From Margaritispora aquatica (lineage: Eukaryota > Ascomycota > Leotiomycetes > Helotiales > Discinellaceae), in NCBI GenBank assembly GCA_007644065.1, contig VJWN01000028.1, positions 124,001 through 188,000 on the forward strand: a stretch of 64,000 nucleotides of DNA, given 5' to 3'. Under the pieces are notes generated by a model, which worked only from the letters and a program-made list of their open reading frames with translations, was not told the DNA's origin and searched no databases. Within the stretch, counting starts at the first letter, position 1. Each line of letters begins with the position of its first letter. Below, in pieces: positions 12,885 through 23,810 of this stretch. The position numbers and the translations under genes are program-made.

Positions 12885-13632
12885 ATGACTTCCACCAAGG
12901 ACAACCAGATGCAGGTCCAGACCCAGGTTCAGATGCAGATCATCGCCAGGAAAGACACCTCGTTTTGGAGAAGACTCTCATCCATGTTTCGCTCCTCATC
13001 TTCATCCTCATCCACATCATTCACATCCGACGACAAGAGCACACACACAAGTCCACCCAACGGCTCATCAGCACCAGGATCATCATGTCTCGCACCCCGC
13101 ACCAGCAACAACAATAAAAATAAGCACAAATACTCACCCTCAAAATACCGCAAAGCAACGACGCCCACGGCATTCCCGCTCTTCTCCTCCCTCCCGCCGG
13201 AGATCCGCCTCAAGATCTACGGCTACGTCATGCACTTCCCGCTGTACACCGAGGTGGCGAACGCGCGGTGCTCCGATGTGAGAGGGGAGACCGGCGTCAG
13301 GTGGCCGCCGCTGCTGGCTGTGTGTCGGGAGAGTAGGGTTGAAGCTGTGAGGTATTATGAGAATAAGTTGGGGAAGTTGGTGAGTTCTTTTCTGGCTATG
13401 TTCTTTTCTCCATGGGTGGGATGGGATGTGAGATGGGCTGTGAGAGCAGTGATGGTTGATGGTCAAGGGGAAATTAATGCTGATTTTTTGGTCTTTTTTA
13501 CTATAGGGTCAATTTAAGGATTTTGGAAATGGTGAGGCTGAGGATCCGGAACGGACGGTGAAGAGAGGGAAATGGAAGAAGAGCAGGATGAGTATGGTGG
13601 GTAGATCTGTGAGATCTAGCTTTATTTTGTAA
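12885..13632 (+). CDS. 2EXR-domain protein
   Basis: Exon 1 is 12885-13379, the intron 13380-13506 (gtgagt, ctatag), and exon 2 13507-13632, giving 206 residues. After a Gln/Met-rich start and a Ser-rich stretch, the core is a 2EXR domain: FPLFSSLPPEIRLKIYGYVM, then RWPPLLAVCRESRVEAVRYY. This is the F-box-like fungal domain in which an LPxEIRxxIW/Y helix is followed by a CRESR motif. The molecular role of these proteins is unknown; they are often variable between strains. The last exon adds a basic tail (KRGKWKKSRMSM). The start at 12885 is the first ATG that precedes the low-complexity segment; an earlier in-frame non-ATG extension is not credible. A second 2EXR gene lies convergently 480 bp away. 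Confidence 0.8.
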
Positions 13633-14114
13633 GTGCGTGGGTTGTGCGAGTAAGTTCTTGTAAATTAGTCTGTATACTTGGTGGGAGCAGATGTCTATTT
13701 ATGAACCCGATATTCATTTAATGGGTCACAAAGTCAGTGTCTCACTTTATGATAACATAATGGCATAGTCATAAAAATGAATGTGATAATCTCAAGAATG
13801 TCTCAATACATATTAACGGTTAAAAACTTTAAAAATTACTTAAGTTAGCCTTTGATATGTAATGGCCTTCCTAAGCTTGGCCTGGCCTGGCCTAGCCTAG
13901 CTAAAAGCTAGGCTGAGGCTGGGAGTATGAAAAACTGGCTAGCTCTGCCATAGGTCGTGTACTGTACAGAGCCGCGTAGATTTAACTTCCGACTGAACTG
14001 TCCTCTTATCTCCTTCATCCCACAGAATCATGATCCACAAGATTTCCAAACAGCTTCCACCTTCCACAACCCATCAAGCCCAGGCCGACATTCAAATCTT
14101 TAGGACTCTCTACC
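13633..14114. other. Convergent intergenic region between two 2EXR genes
   Basis: Contains no gene. It is AT-rich at 13720-13860, then holds a GGCCT-repeat and an inverted repeat (listed separately). Confidence 0.6.
13894..13914. repeat. Perfect 9-bp inverted repeat with 3-bp loop
   Basis: AGCCTAGCT, AAA, AGCTAGGCT, with further imperfect pairing outside it (GGCCTGGCCT on the left against GAGGCTGGG on the right). It lies between the 3' ends of two convergent genes, so it could act in 3'-end formation of either or both. Confidence 0.6.
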
Positions 14115-14686
14115 TCATCCAACCACACTCCCATCCCACCACCACCCCGCAACGGTTACCCTCGTCCCCGCAATCCTCCCATTCCACTTCTTCGCCCTCA
14201 ACCACTTCTCATCATCCTCCCCACCCTTCCAGCCCGTAAACCTCCCCTTCTCACCCTCCACACCACCATAGAATACCACAGCCTCCGCTCGCGCCTCCTG
14301 ACACACGCCCAGCATCGATGGCCACGACACGCGCGTGCGAGATATTGCCGCTGGGTCGTACGGGCTCCAGGTGGCCCAGGAGATGGTCTCTTGGGAAGCC
14401 CGGTCGTTTTGTCGTTGCAGGAGCGCGTATCGCCAAATTTGGGAACGTAGCTCGTAGGGCAGCGTGGAGAAAGGGGGAACGTCGTGGGGCGGCTGCTTCG
14501 CGTCCACATTGTGCTTGTGCTGGCGATGATGGCGGTGAGTGGTGAAGTAGAGGAAGACCTTGGATTATCTGAGGGTTCTGGTGGTGACTCATAAGATTCT
14601 TCTGAAGGAGATGTTTGGGAGCTCTCTTTGAGCTTGGAGGATGATGTTGATGGTGCTCTGACCCGAACACAGCATACCAGGTCCAT
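14115..14686 (-). CDS. Short 2EXR-domain protein
   Basis: The clear coding part is 14519-14115, with PPFSTLPYELRSQIWRYAL and SWPSMLGVCQEARAEAVVFY, both halves of a 2EXR core. This frame has no ATG of its own before a stop. The best join I find uses an ATG at 14686 (Met-Asp-Leu), donor gtatgc at 14677 and acceptor gccag ending at 14520, giving about 137 residues. That first exon is inference; the domain is not. The C-terminus ends soon after the domain (GWWWDGSVVG), so the protein is short and may be a truncated copy. It is related to its convergent neighbour at 12885, which suggests local duplication. Confidence 0.5.
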
Positions 14687-15320
14687 GATGATTGAAGTAG
14701 TGGTGTCCAAAACTGGAGAATGTCAAACACGAATGGCTTTGTGTAGCACTTTCTTTCAATGAAGATTTTCTGCAGATTATCTTGAGAACGAAGATGAGAG
14801 AAATATGAAAGATGAAAGACAAAGTCACAGAAACTCACAGAGAGATGAGTAAGAGTTTCAAGGCTCAAGCGTCCAGCCACTACCTAGCCTAGCTTAGTGT
14901 GGAGTGGCTGTCTGGTAAGCGAGCCAACCAGGGCATGCGGGTGAGGCGCAGACGACTCGCTCATGGGTGAGGCTTTCCTTGAGGTACCTTTGCCTGATTT
15001 CTACATAATTCTTTGCAAAAGGATTCTTTAGATGTCTTGATGAAGTTCTTTATCTAATTCAACTCGCTTCCCAGCTTTTCCCAAAAACATTGAAAACTTC
15101 AGAGGGTTTAGACAAAGAAATTATTTCGATTATTTCGAAGATTCAACGTCTGAAATCATCTTAAGTAGATTTACATTTTCTAAACTCAAAAGCCCAAGTT
15201 AAATGTATGAAGGTCAAAAAAGAAAAAAAGAAAAAATTTCGAGTTCATTCCCTCACTTTGGATCCTTGAAACCAAGATCATGTTGAGAATGCCCATCAAC
15301 ATTTCAAGTTCGGACTCAAT
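14687..15320. other. Intergenic, no gene seen
   Basis: Promoter side of the short 2EXR gene and 3' flank of the next minus-strand gene. A poly-A-rich stretch lies at 15217-15237. No supported ORF. Confidence 0.5.
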
Positions 15321-16420
15321 TCATAACTCCTCATGCAGCCAAGGCTCTCGAGGAGTCAAATACATATTCTCTGTGACATACTGCTGAGCTCTATGTGCAG
15401 CTCCCCGGACTGCCAATTCCTCTGGAGGTATAGAGAACACAAAACGGCCCTTGAATTCAGGCAGGACATTCCCGAGCGCGATTTTCATCTCGTCAATCTC
15501 CTCCTGATTATCCTCGCCTACCCATAGAATCCCAAAGATATGTGAGTCTGGATCAACCATGCCCATTTCTTTCTGGTACCCAACCATCTCATGCACAAAC
15601 GTGCCAATTTCTGAAGCAGTATTTTCCAGGGTGGTCGCATTCGCACCCATCAAAAACCTCCTCACATCCACATCAATACAGAGATGATGCCCAATATTGA
15701 GAAAGCTAGCCACAACATGTCGATTGATGAACTCAAGCACAAAAACGAGGAAATCCTCTTCCTCCACATCACACGTAGCAGGGAGGCCAAAACCTCGACA
15801 TTTGTCGAGATCATAAGCGAGGCGTGCTGCGTTGTGCAAACTAATGACTTGGTAGCCTTGGTCTTCACTGATGTAGTGGAGATCGTATGTGGCACGCATA
15901 AGTGTACTTATTGACGAGCGGTGCGCAAAGTGCCAGGGGGCAGTGACGGAGCGGTATTCTACCTTTGTTTCGTTGAGTGCGGCGGAAGTAGCGCTTTGGA
16001 TTGTGAGGAGGGCGCGTGTGAACATTGCTATGAGAGCGGGGTCATAACGTGGTCTGTTTGTGGGTTATGAAAGTGGTTAGTCTTGCTTGGGAATCATTTG
16101 CATACTTGGTGTCATGCGAGGAGGGAGAGTACTTACAAGTGTTTCCTTGCGTCATTCCATGTCAATTGATGATATTCCTGCCATTCCTTGCTGGCTGCTA
16201 TCTTGGCGAGCTGAACAAATTCGTTGTTGCCGTTGAATTTGGCAGATGAGCTGCAAATGAAACTAAGCCAGATTCGAGGGCAGAATAAAAGTAGCGAAAC
16301 TCACAAATATTGAAGACCTAGACTGATTCCAACAGGATAATTGACTGAATCTGCAACTGTTCGGTGCCAGAGAATGGCTAATATAATCGCAATGCTTCTA
16401 AATCGGAAAGAGATAAACAT
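15321..16420 (-). CDS. Hypothetical protein with signal peptide
   Basis: Three exons (16420-16305, 16250-16137, 16053-15321) join in frame to 320 residues. The N-terminus MFISFRFRSIAIILAILWH is a good secretory signal or signal anchor, with possible cleavage after TVADS. The rest is globular, with no other membrane segment and only a few cysteines. I do not recognise the family. A segment near the middle (NAARLAYDLDKCRGFGLP) recalls fungal proteins with a decayed Hsp70/actin-like ATPase fold, but this is weak. Both introns have good sites (gtgagt/gcag; gtaagt/aacag). It is divergent from the secreted metallopeptidase at 17480, across 1.06 kb of AT-rich DNA, so the two may be co-regulated. Confidence 0.7.
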
Positions 16421-17479
16421 CTTTTGTTATATCTGATGTATCTAGACCGGGTGTTCGCGACTAAACTTTTTCTCTCGAAAGCACCGTAAATTTCGATTGT
16501 GTTAACAAGCTCCCTTAAGCAATTTATTGACGTCAATGCTGTAATAATTTTAATTACAAGCTATTTGTAGAAACATTTAGAGATGTTAGAATGGGTTGGA
16601 AATGTTGGAGGAGACGTCGTCTGAATTTTTCGGTTGGATACTCTATTAATAGTCCATATTTTCAACCAATCGATTGACTGAGTAGCATTCACACATACGT
16701 TTGATCTCTTTGGACAACTGCAGTTGTACCTATGATTGGTTCAAATAGCCCGTGCGTATAAGTCAAATATTTCGTGTGCTTTCGTACTTGAGTATCTTCG
16801 TGACAAGTGTTTTTTCAAACATGGGAAGTGGTAAGTGTAAACCAACATAGGTTTTGCGTGTTGGTGATAGAACCCGCTGTTGGTGATAGGACTTCAACCA
16901 ACCAATTTATGGTCACATTTAGTTGACCTTAAGATTAGCAGCAAAAATTTTATAACAGATACGGCGTAAATAAAATATTATTACACTACTTCTACGTGGT
17001 CTCAAATAATTTCTGTTCTACCAAGAGAGACTGCCACACATCAATCACCGTTGACCCTTCGAGACAGAAAATCATATCCTCAATAATCATATTAATTCAT
17101 ATATATACTAGGAATTCGACATGGATGATTGACCTTTCTAATGAGTGTTCTATTTTTAAATTTAACCGTTAGTTGAAGTCATCTACAATCTTGTAGCTAA
17201 CGTTGCATTGTTGTGTTGGTTACAGTCTGAAAATAAGTTCACAATTATAGTTTTCGCTGGTGTTTGTTTTCATTTACTTGGATCCTGTTAAATTGATGAC
17301 AAGTAAAACTTTTACTTCAAATTGTTGGTCTATTTTTATAGTTAGAGGAGGGTAGAAGTAGACACATTTTGGTCTTAAGGACAGGTCGCTGGGAAGATAA
17401 GAAGATTGTCGTATAGAAATACGTATTCTTCACCTTGGAATTAGAAAATCGAATTTCTATTTCGCTTAATGAATTCCCA
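16421..17479. promoter_or_regulatory. AT-rich divergent intergenic region
   Basis: Separates two divergently transcribed genes for probable secreted proteins. It is noticeably AT-rich with no ORF of substance. It may contain shared upstream elements; none was identified with confidence. Confidence 0.4.
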
Positions 17480-19148
17480 ATGTTGCGTTGTACCACAACT
17501 TTAGTTGTTGTGTGGTCATCAATTGTTCTATTTTCATCCATTGCCTATTCACTTAAACTGCCCGTTGAATTTCAAGACCCATCTACACCATCATCACCTT
17601 CAGGACCGAAATACATGACTGAGGTCAATACTGGAGAACTAGGAGATCCTTTGGATCCCAAGTGGATCGAGAAGCTTAGTAATGTGACCAATGGACTTCC
17701 GGTTTTATTTGAAAGCGGAGAAATATTGCGTGTAACTGGTGATATAATAATTGCATCAGACCGTACTCAGCGTTTGGCGCGTCTGAATTATTTGTTTCCA
17801 GGAATTTTTTGGGATAAGGCATACCCCGACGAACAAATCGACTCCTGCAGTTTCGAGGAACTCAACATTTTGGAGATGGCCACCCGTACCGCAGTAAGGC
17901 TCACTCAATATAGTCCCCCTCATTCCCAAGACGCTGCATTTCTTCGATACTTTATGACAGATGGAAAGGTCTCAGGGCGATGGTCGACTCATTTCAAGGG
18001 ACACTACGCAAATTTATTGCGTAAGATAACCCACCGCTATACCCTAAGGTTATATTCTAAAAAGCTTCTCTAAATTTTAGATAACCTCAAACAAGTTGCG
18101 TTATTTCCAAGCACTGGACCTGGAGCGCACAGGATGAGCCAGCGATATCGAATAGGCTTTACGTGCGGTCCCACTGAAGGAGTTCGTGATCACTGTGTAG
18201 ACTCAGAAGGGTTACCTACCAACGTGTAAGTCGTGGCATGTATAGCAACGAAGTAACAACTCTGACATTGAGCAGGAATGCATATACTGTTGGAAGTGGA
18301 AAAGATGGGCCAGGACTGTACGGTACTGTTGTTATTTTCTGCCCGTCATTTTTCCGTCTTCGCTTTACCGATATGGTCACGTCGGGGATAAGAAAAACTG
18401 TCCAAGATCTTGGGGATGTAAGTCTCATGACATTTGAGCAAACAATCATGCATGAGTGGATGCATTGTAGGTCGCCTCTGGGGCTGACGGAGAAAGGTAT
18501 ACATGTTCTCTAAACTTGAGCAGGTTTGGATGTTGACCAACAAACAGTCATAGATATTGATGCAAACAATCCCCTCAAGGCGGTTTATGGCTCTGAAAGG
18601 TGCCATGAACGTGCATGGCTTAATTGGAGAAGTTCGAATGAACCGAACCCAGAGATAGTGTTGAATGGTAAGTCCCGTGACCACATTAAACACCTGGATG
18701 ATGTGTACGGAATTCCCACTAAGAACAAACAGCAGATAATTATGCCTGGACATGGATGGCTCGTGAGTTCGAAAAAGTCTGGGGATGGAAAGACCTAGCG
18801 CCTTCAGCAGCGAAATTGAGTACTCCAACATACACTACCAGCGATATCTGGACAAATTTGACGTCTCCACGGGAGGTGCCCATCAATTGCATTGGAGAAG
18901 CTCCAAATATTGATTGTAGCTATATTGGCATGGCATATGACGACTATCTTCTCGATAAAGGCGTGGCTTGCAATTGTTCTGGAATATTTTGTACTTCTAA
19001 CTCACCAGACTGCTGTGGGAGCTATTCCTGTTCTACTTGTGATGACCTCAGATTTGAGTTAGGAAATCCCGATCTTGTACCATCTTGTTGTGCTCCAAAT
19101 ACATGCTTATGGGAGCTGGGAAGCAATGTTAAGGGGCCAATAAGCTAG
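17480..19148 (+). CDS. Secreted zinc metallopeptidase (HEWMH), aspzincin-like
   Basis: Five exons (17480-18020, 18081-18225, 18276-18466, 18524-18667, 18733-19148) join in frame to 478 residues. MLRCTTTLVVVWSSIVLFSS is a signal peptide. The catalytic helix TIMHEWMHC (HExxH) is split by intron 3 just after the second His. About 20-30 residues on comes IDIDANNPLKAVYG, which resembles the Asp-containing third-ligand segment of aspzincins (GTxDxxYG), then NADNYAWTW, typical of fungal lysine-specific-metalloendopeptidase-like proteins. The C-terminus is Cys-rich (CNCSGIFC, CCGSYSCSTC, SCCAPNTC), probably a disulfide-bonded tail. It likely cleaves extracellular protein. Intron 4 ends in a CAGCAG tandem acceptor, so a one-residue variant is possible. 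The exact peptidase family remains uncertain. Confidence 0.8.
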
Positions 19149-19580
19149 AATAATGTACTATTCCATGGAAGACGCAGGGTTCCCTTTCTATTCAACAGTG
19201 CGGGGAAACTTGTAACCAATTGTATCACATAAAATCTTATTCTTGCTTCGCCTTTACCTGATTATTGACCAGTGAAGCTGCAACATGCTAGCTAGACCTA
19301 TCTTTTGAACTTTGACATTGCCACTCAAGCTAAGAATGCACGACAGGCTATCCATTCTATGTCGTTTGTCGAAGCAACTTATACACGTCTAATGACCAGT
19401 AGGCAAGCACGCGCAACCGCTCGAGATTTTCGAAGCTAAACCACCACATTTCTTTGATATCCTAGTTGGAGTGGCAACGAGAAGGCCAGCTAGGTACTTG
19501 GAACAGAAGGGTATCGCCGTAGCCTTTTGCATGGCATGATGGCAATTGTTCTGTAATATTCAAGTTAGTTTCAATGAAAA
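19149..19580. other. Intergenic, no gene seen
   Basis: 3' flanks of the metallopeptidase and of the aspartyl-protease pseudogene. No ORF or repeat was recognised. Confidence 0.55.
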
Positions 19581-21441
19581 TCATGCAGAACTAGAGGGAA
19601 GAATCGCCTTAATACACATTGGTAACTTCACAACACGGGCTGTGGTAGTGCTTCTGATACTACTTGTGGATCGAAGAGTGCTTGCAGTTCGGATAGATGA
19701 AGACGTTCGGCTACTGCTCCTTAACGTTGAACTGACTCGGGTGGATGAAAAGGTTGAGGATCTGTTCGACGAGCTGCTGGGGCTATGGGGAGGAAGTCGT
19801 TGAAGAATGACCGCTGTTGCTGCCGCTGAGACTGGAGGTACTAGATGCTCCAAGAGAAATTGAAGTTGGCCTGGTGCTACTGCTGCTCTGTGTTGAGCTA
19901 GTCATCGTGCTTGACGATGTCGTTGTGGTACTGCTACTGAGCACCGAGCTACTCGAACGAGTTGAGCTAGAAGATGAAATAATACTCGAACCACCAACAC
20001 CAGGGCCATTCGGTACCCCTCCAGGGCCTGGCATTATTTGCACGATATTGGAGTTCACGCCACCAAATACCGTTCTGCCATGCTGATCTCATAATTTTCC
20101 ATGTCATAGACGATATAAATGCTACTTAATGCACTATCGCCAATGATGATGAGCTCCGGATATGTTCCTATGAGAAATTGACACAGTATGTCTCCGGAGC
20201 CATTGTCGAAAAGGACCTGGCTTGCTGGAATGTGAATCGTTACTCCAGGAAAGGCAAGGTTAATAGTCGTTGAAGTTCCGATTAGTGCACATGGAGCAAA
20301 ATAACCCGAACTACAGTCTCCGCCCAGTGTAGCACAGATTGCAAGAGTAATAGGCGCTGGGAAAAGAGTGTAGTTGCACCAGAATCGAGGAGAGCAGGCC
20401 CGAGGGTGGTACTCCCTGCGGTTGGAACAGTTGTCCCGTCTGCTTTGGTGACTGTGATATCCAAGAGGTTAACGAGAAAGGAATCAACCACTTCATAACC
20501 AGGTCTCGGTACCATCTTCATGGTAACGAGATTGCCTTTGAATTTCGCAGTATCAATCCCGCCAAATAAAGATTCGCCAGATGCCGCACGGTCATCATTC
20601 AGCCACATACTGTAGGCTCTCGATGGAATGTATCCAGACGCAACCAAAACTTCTGAGAGACTTCCATCTTCGAGTCCTGCCTCTGGGTACGAAATTCCAA
20701 AGACACCCGAAAGACAGTCGTTTGATACATGATGCCAAAACGGAAGGGACGGATTACTGCTCCGCCAATCGAAAGGATATCATGACAATGGTCACCTATA
20801 GCGCCATCACTTCCTCCATAGACGACGCTGAGATCACTATCCACATACATATAAGTAGCAGAGGCATTTGCGAGGTCTGAGAAAGTGTAAGCAATTATTC
20901 ACGCATCACTCGTTACCGAGGATATTAAGATGCATACATGCTCCTCTCGAAGTGCAGATAGATGATGGGGTTTTCAGCACAAAGATTTGAGACTGGGGTT
21001 TCAACAAGCAAGAAACTACTCCTAGTATCAATTTGCACTCTGGTTGTCTGTGGGGGTGTTCCGAGCTTGAGCGTCGCGGTGTATAAGAGATCTTCATTCA
21101 ACAATGTAACAGAGGTGGTACCGCGCTTGTTATTTTGTATTGGTGCGACTGGATTTCGAACAAAAGGAACAGATAGTACATCTGGGAGATGGCGTTTTTC
21201 AAATGTCAGCGCACTCGCACCTAAGATCGCCGTTGACGTTGCGAGGAAGATTGTCCTCGACGTTTTTTTCCCCGAACGTCAAGACTAAGAGAATTGAAGT
21301 AACGGTGAATAGGAGTGATGTCCAAATAACCTTCGTCCCATCGTTAAGTGCTGTTGTTCTCTTTCCCATTGATGTCTCACTCTTGCTAACAGCATCTGAA
21401 TTATTGGAGTTGTTTCTCGTCCCACCTCCACGCAACGGCAA
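19581..21441 (-). pseudogene. Secreted aspartyl protease (pepsin A1, yapsin-like) pseudogene
   Basis: Homology runs the full length but in several frames. In order: a signal-like segment (TIFLATSTAILGASA) with ACG at 21263 where an ATG is expected; the flap-side N-lobe (TATLKLGTPPQTTRVQID); then DTRSS where active proteases have DTGSS (AGG at 21021-21023). Next come the hinge (SLFGGIDTAKFKGNL), the second catalytic motif LLDSGATT (intact), the C-lobe (IIIGDSALSSIYIVYDMEN) and a long Ser/Thr-rich tail of the kind that precedes a GPI anchor. The frame breaks near 20967-20974, 20714-20720, 20359-20372, 20055-20083 and about 19790-19806. One intron, donor near 20940 and acceptor near 20882, is still recognisable. 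With the start codon lost, the catalytic Gly changed and at least five frameshifts, this is not a working gene. Confidence 0.85.
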
Positions 21442-22074
21442 TGCACCCGAATGAGATCTTCAACAACTGCTCACAAGGCAAGGCGGTTGCGATTTGTTAT
21501 ATATTGATTATGGATCATATTAGTTTCGATGTAATGTCAAGCAATGCCCGAAATTCATATAATAAACTTTCAAAGTATGTGACACAGCATCACGCACAGG
21601 TCTGACCGAGCAGCCAGCACACTTGAAAGTAATGAGCTTTATGGTGTGGCGCTAATCCCCGCTAGAAGGCGCCAAAAAAGTTTGATGTAGGTGGAGATGA
21701 GGATTCGGGTGGCTGCTTGAAAGCCATGCATTAACAAAGTGAAAGATTGAGTGGTGTCTCCAGCAAGAGAACTAACATATTCTCGATTGGAAATTAATAC
21801 TGACTTATCGTATAGGAATACGATTGATATTGGATTGGACTTTGGACCTGTAGGTAAATTTTGGTCTTTGACAAAACCTCAGCCCTGAATCGAATGTCTC
21901 GCTAAGCGATGTTTAGGAATAAATAAGGGGGTGAATTACTAAGAACGCAGTAGGTGAAATAGATAGAATTAAAGAGTCTAAAGAGCTTCTATAATAGTAG
22001 AGAGCTTTATATAAATACCTAGAATAGCGCCTATAGCGCTTGATCTTATATAATAGTATATAAAATATAGAATG
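21442..22074. other. Gene-free, increasingly AT-rich
   Basis: The former promoter side of the protease pseudogene, passing at about 21880-22074 into TA-rich DNA (many TATA/TAATAG words) that looks like the remains of a mutated repeat. The insertion of the Tc1 element at 22077 is inside this TA-rich DNA. Confidence 0.5.
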
Positions 22075-22076
22075 TA

Positions 22077-22125
22077 CAGTACTAGACAACTGCTATTTAA
22101 CAAACCGAAGAACACGAAAAATCCG
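22077..22125 (+). repeat. Left terminal inverted repeat of the Tc1 relic
   Basis: Starts CAGTACTAGACAACTGCTAT and pairs with 23408-23456 with a few mismatches and a small indel; TA at 22075-22076. Confidence 0.85.
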
Positions 22126-23407
22126 AAATTTCGTAACACTACGTTTTCTTTAATATTAAATCAACCAATAAGTTTAAAATCACGAAAATAGAATCATTTA
22201 AAAGCTCTAATCCCTCTCTATAATATATATAAACGTAGGGGTTCTGTAACGCTATAAACCCCCTAGTATTTCGTATGCCACCCGTCCGCCGCGATACAGG
22301 CCTCTATTCTACTATGTATACTCTTATATAAATTGTCGAAAAGTGACTGATCTAGTGTATCCCACGTAGCCTGTAAACAGCTCTCTAGCCTCGCTCTTGC
22401 TACTTCTGACTCGCTTTTTTCGGCTATAACGTTAGGAAATATATCGTAGACCCGTGTTTTGAGGTACTACCAAACGTGCTTAATAGGATTAAGGTCCGGC
22501 GAGTACGTAGGCTAGTTTAGAAGATAAGGAATACCCTTATTACGAAACTATTCGCGGACCTTATACGCACAGTGTATAGGTGCATTATCCTGTATAAATA
22601 TATAGCTAGGCTCCATTTCGTCGAAAGCTAGTACTACCTCTACGTCGAGGACCTCGAGGTATAAATTAGCCGAATATCCGTGTTTTTTAGACTCGAAATC
22701 TCGGTCTATAATATAGAGGTTACTTCTCCCGTAGTCCTAAAAGGACCCCTAGACTATAACCTTTATATTCTTATTCGTACTATATGTTTGGACCTTATTC
22801 CGATCCTACTTCTATCCTAGTGTCCGAAAAACCTATTTCTGTCTTTTATCCCGCCCCCGTTCGACAGAACACTCGTTACTCTATACAACTATACCCTAGT
22901 CCTCCTAGTTCCAATGTCTATACGCGAGGCACTAGGCAAGCCGGGCAGCTACGTAAGCCTCTGTTAATATCGGACGGCGTTTTGCACGCTAATTAGTGAT
23001 ACTATATCTCTTAAGGATAGACTTAACGGTAGAGGGGTAGCAGGTAAGTCCACACGCGGCAATGACCTGTAGGTAGATATCCTTTAGATTTAAGCGTACG
23101 TAACGTAGGAGGATTCGTTCTTGACGTTTTGTATATACTTTCCCCCGTAGGGTTTTTAGTGTTTCGAGTCTATCGTTATGTAATACCTATTAGTGAATAG
23201 TATATCGAACCGTCCCGCGGTCCAAAGAAAGCTCCTTTGCAATCTCACCGATTTTCGCGCCCTCCACGAATCTCCTCATAATTTTACCGCGTTAATATAG
23301 ACTAAGATACTTTCTATTATTCTAATTCCTAGATATTAAGCCTAAAGCTCTTCGTTGAGGTGGCATTTTTTTGTGGTTAATAAATAGTAAGGGTGGCTAG
23401 GATGCGC

Positions 23408-23456
23408 GTTTTTCGTGATTATGCACATTCGGTTAAATAGCAGTTGTCGGTTACTG
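23408..23456 (-). repeat. Right terminal inverted repeat of the Tc1 relic
   Basis: The reverse complement starts CAGTAACCGACAACTGCTAT; TA at 23457-23458 completes the target duplication. Confidence 0.85.
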
Positions 23457-23458
23457 TA

Positions 23459-23810
23459 GTAAGATTAAGGTAAGAATAATAATAACCGAATATGATATAT
23501 AAAATCACGTGACATGCAACTGACAGATGTCTTATAGTTTGAAACAAAGCCCAAAATTAGTATGTGGCGCATTTCAACCTTCTGCCCTAACGAAAAAGCA
23601 ATATCAAGTATTTTGATATCAAAACTTTTGTGCTTTTCAGGCATAGGTAAAAGTCAGGAACAGATATGAAAATGGTAGCAAGTATTCTCAAATTGTAAAA
23701 TGGGAATGTCGCTAATGATACACAATTTCTTCAGGGCTGCACTTCATAAAATATCAAACCCAAATTTCATTTCCCAACCCAGTCCCCTTAACACTCCATC
23801 ACGCAAGATC
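23459..23810. other. Intergenic, no gene seen
   Basis: Short spacer between the transposon relic and the 3' end of the phosphotransferase-like gene. Confidence 0.6.

Larger units (their letters stand above)
22077..23456 (-). mobile_element. Tc1/mariner-family transposon relic, RIP-mutated
   Basis: 1380 bp bounded by terminal inverted repeats that begin CAGTA and share GACAACTGCTATTTAAC (left about 22077-22125, right about 23408-23456), flanked on both sides by TA, the usual Tc1 target duplication. The transposase reads on the minus strand to a stop at 22263. It has an N-terminal helix-turn-helix region (EIAKELSLDRGTVRY) and a C-terminal DDE_3 core with QDNAPIHCAYKVRE, PTYSPDLNPIKHVW and a final WHTKY. 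It is interrupted by TAG at sites where Gln is expected (after KVRE, after YLLN and after KHVW), and by further stops near the N-terminus. CAG-to-TAG changes fit repeat-induced point mutation. It cannot encode an active enzyme. Confidence 0.9.

Noticed and set aside
14251..14880. 209-codon open frame overlapping the short 2EXR gene
   Set aside because: It is another frame of the same strand; the His/Pro/Ser-rich translation is a shadow of the 2EXR coding sequence.
22784..22996. 70-codon plus-strand ORF inside the Tc1 relic
   Set aside because: Antisense of the transposase; not a gene.
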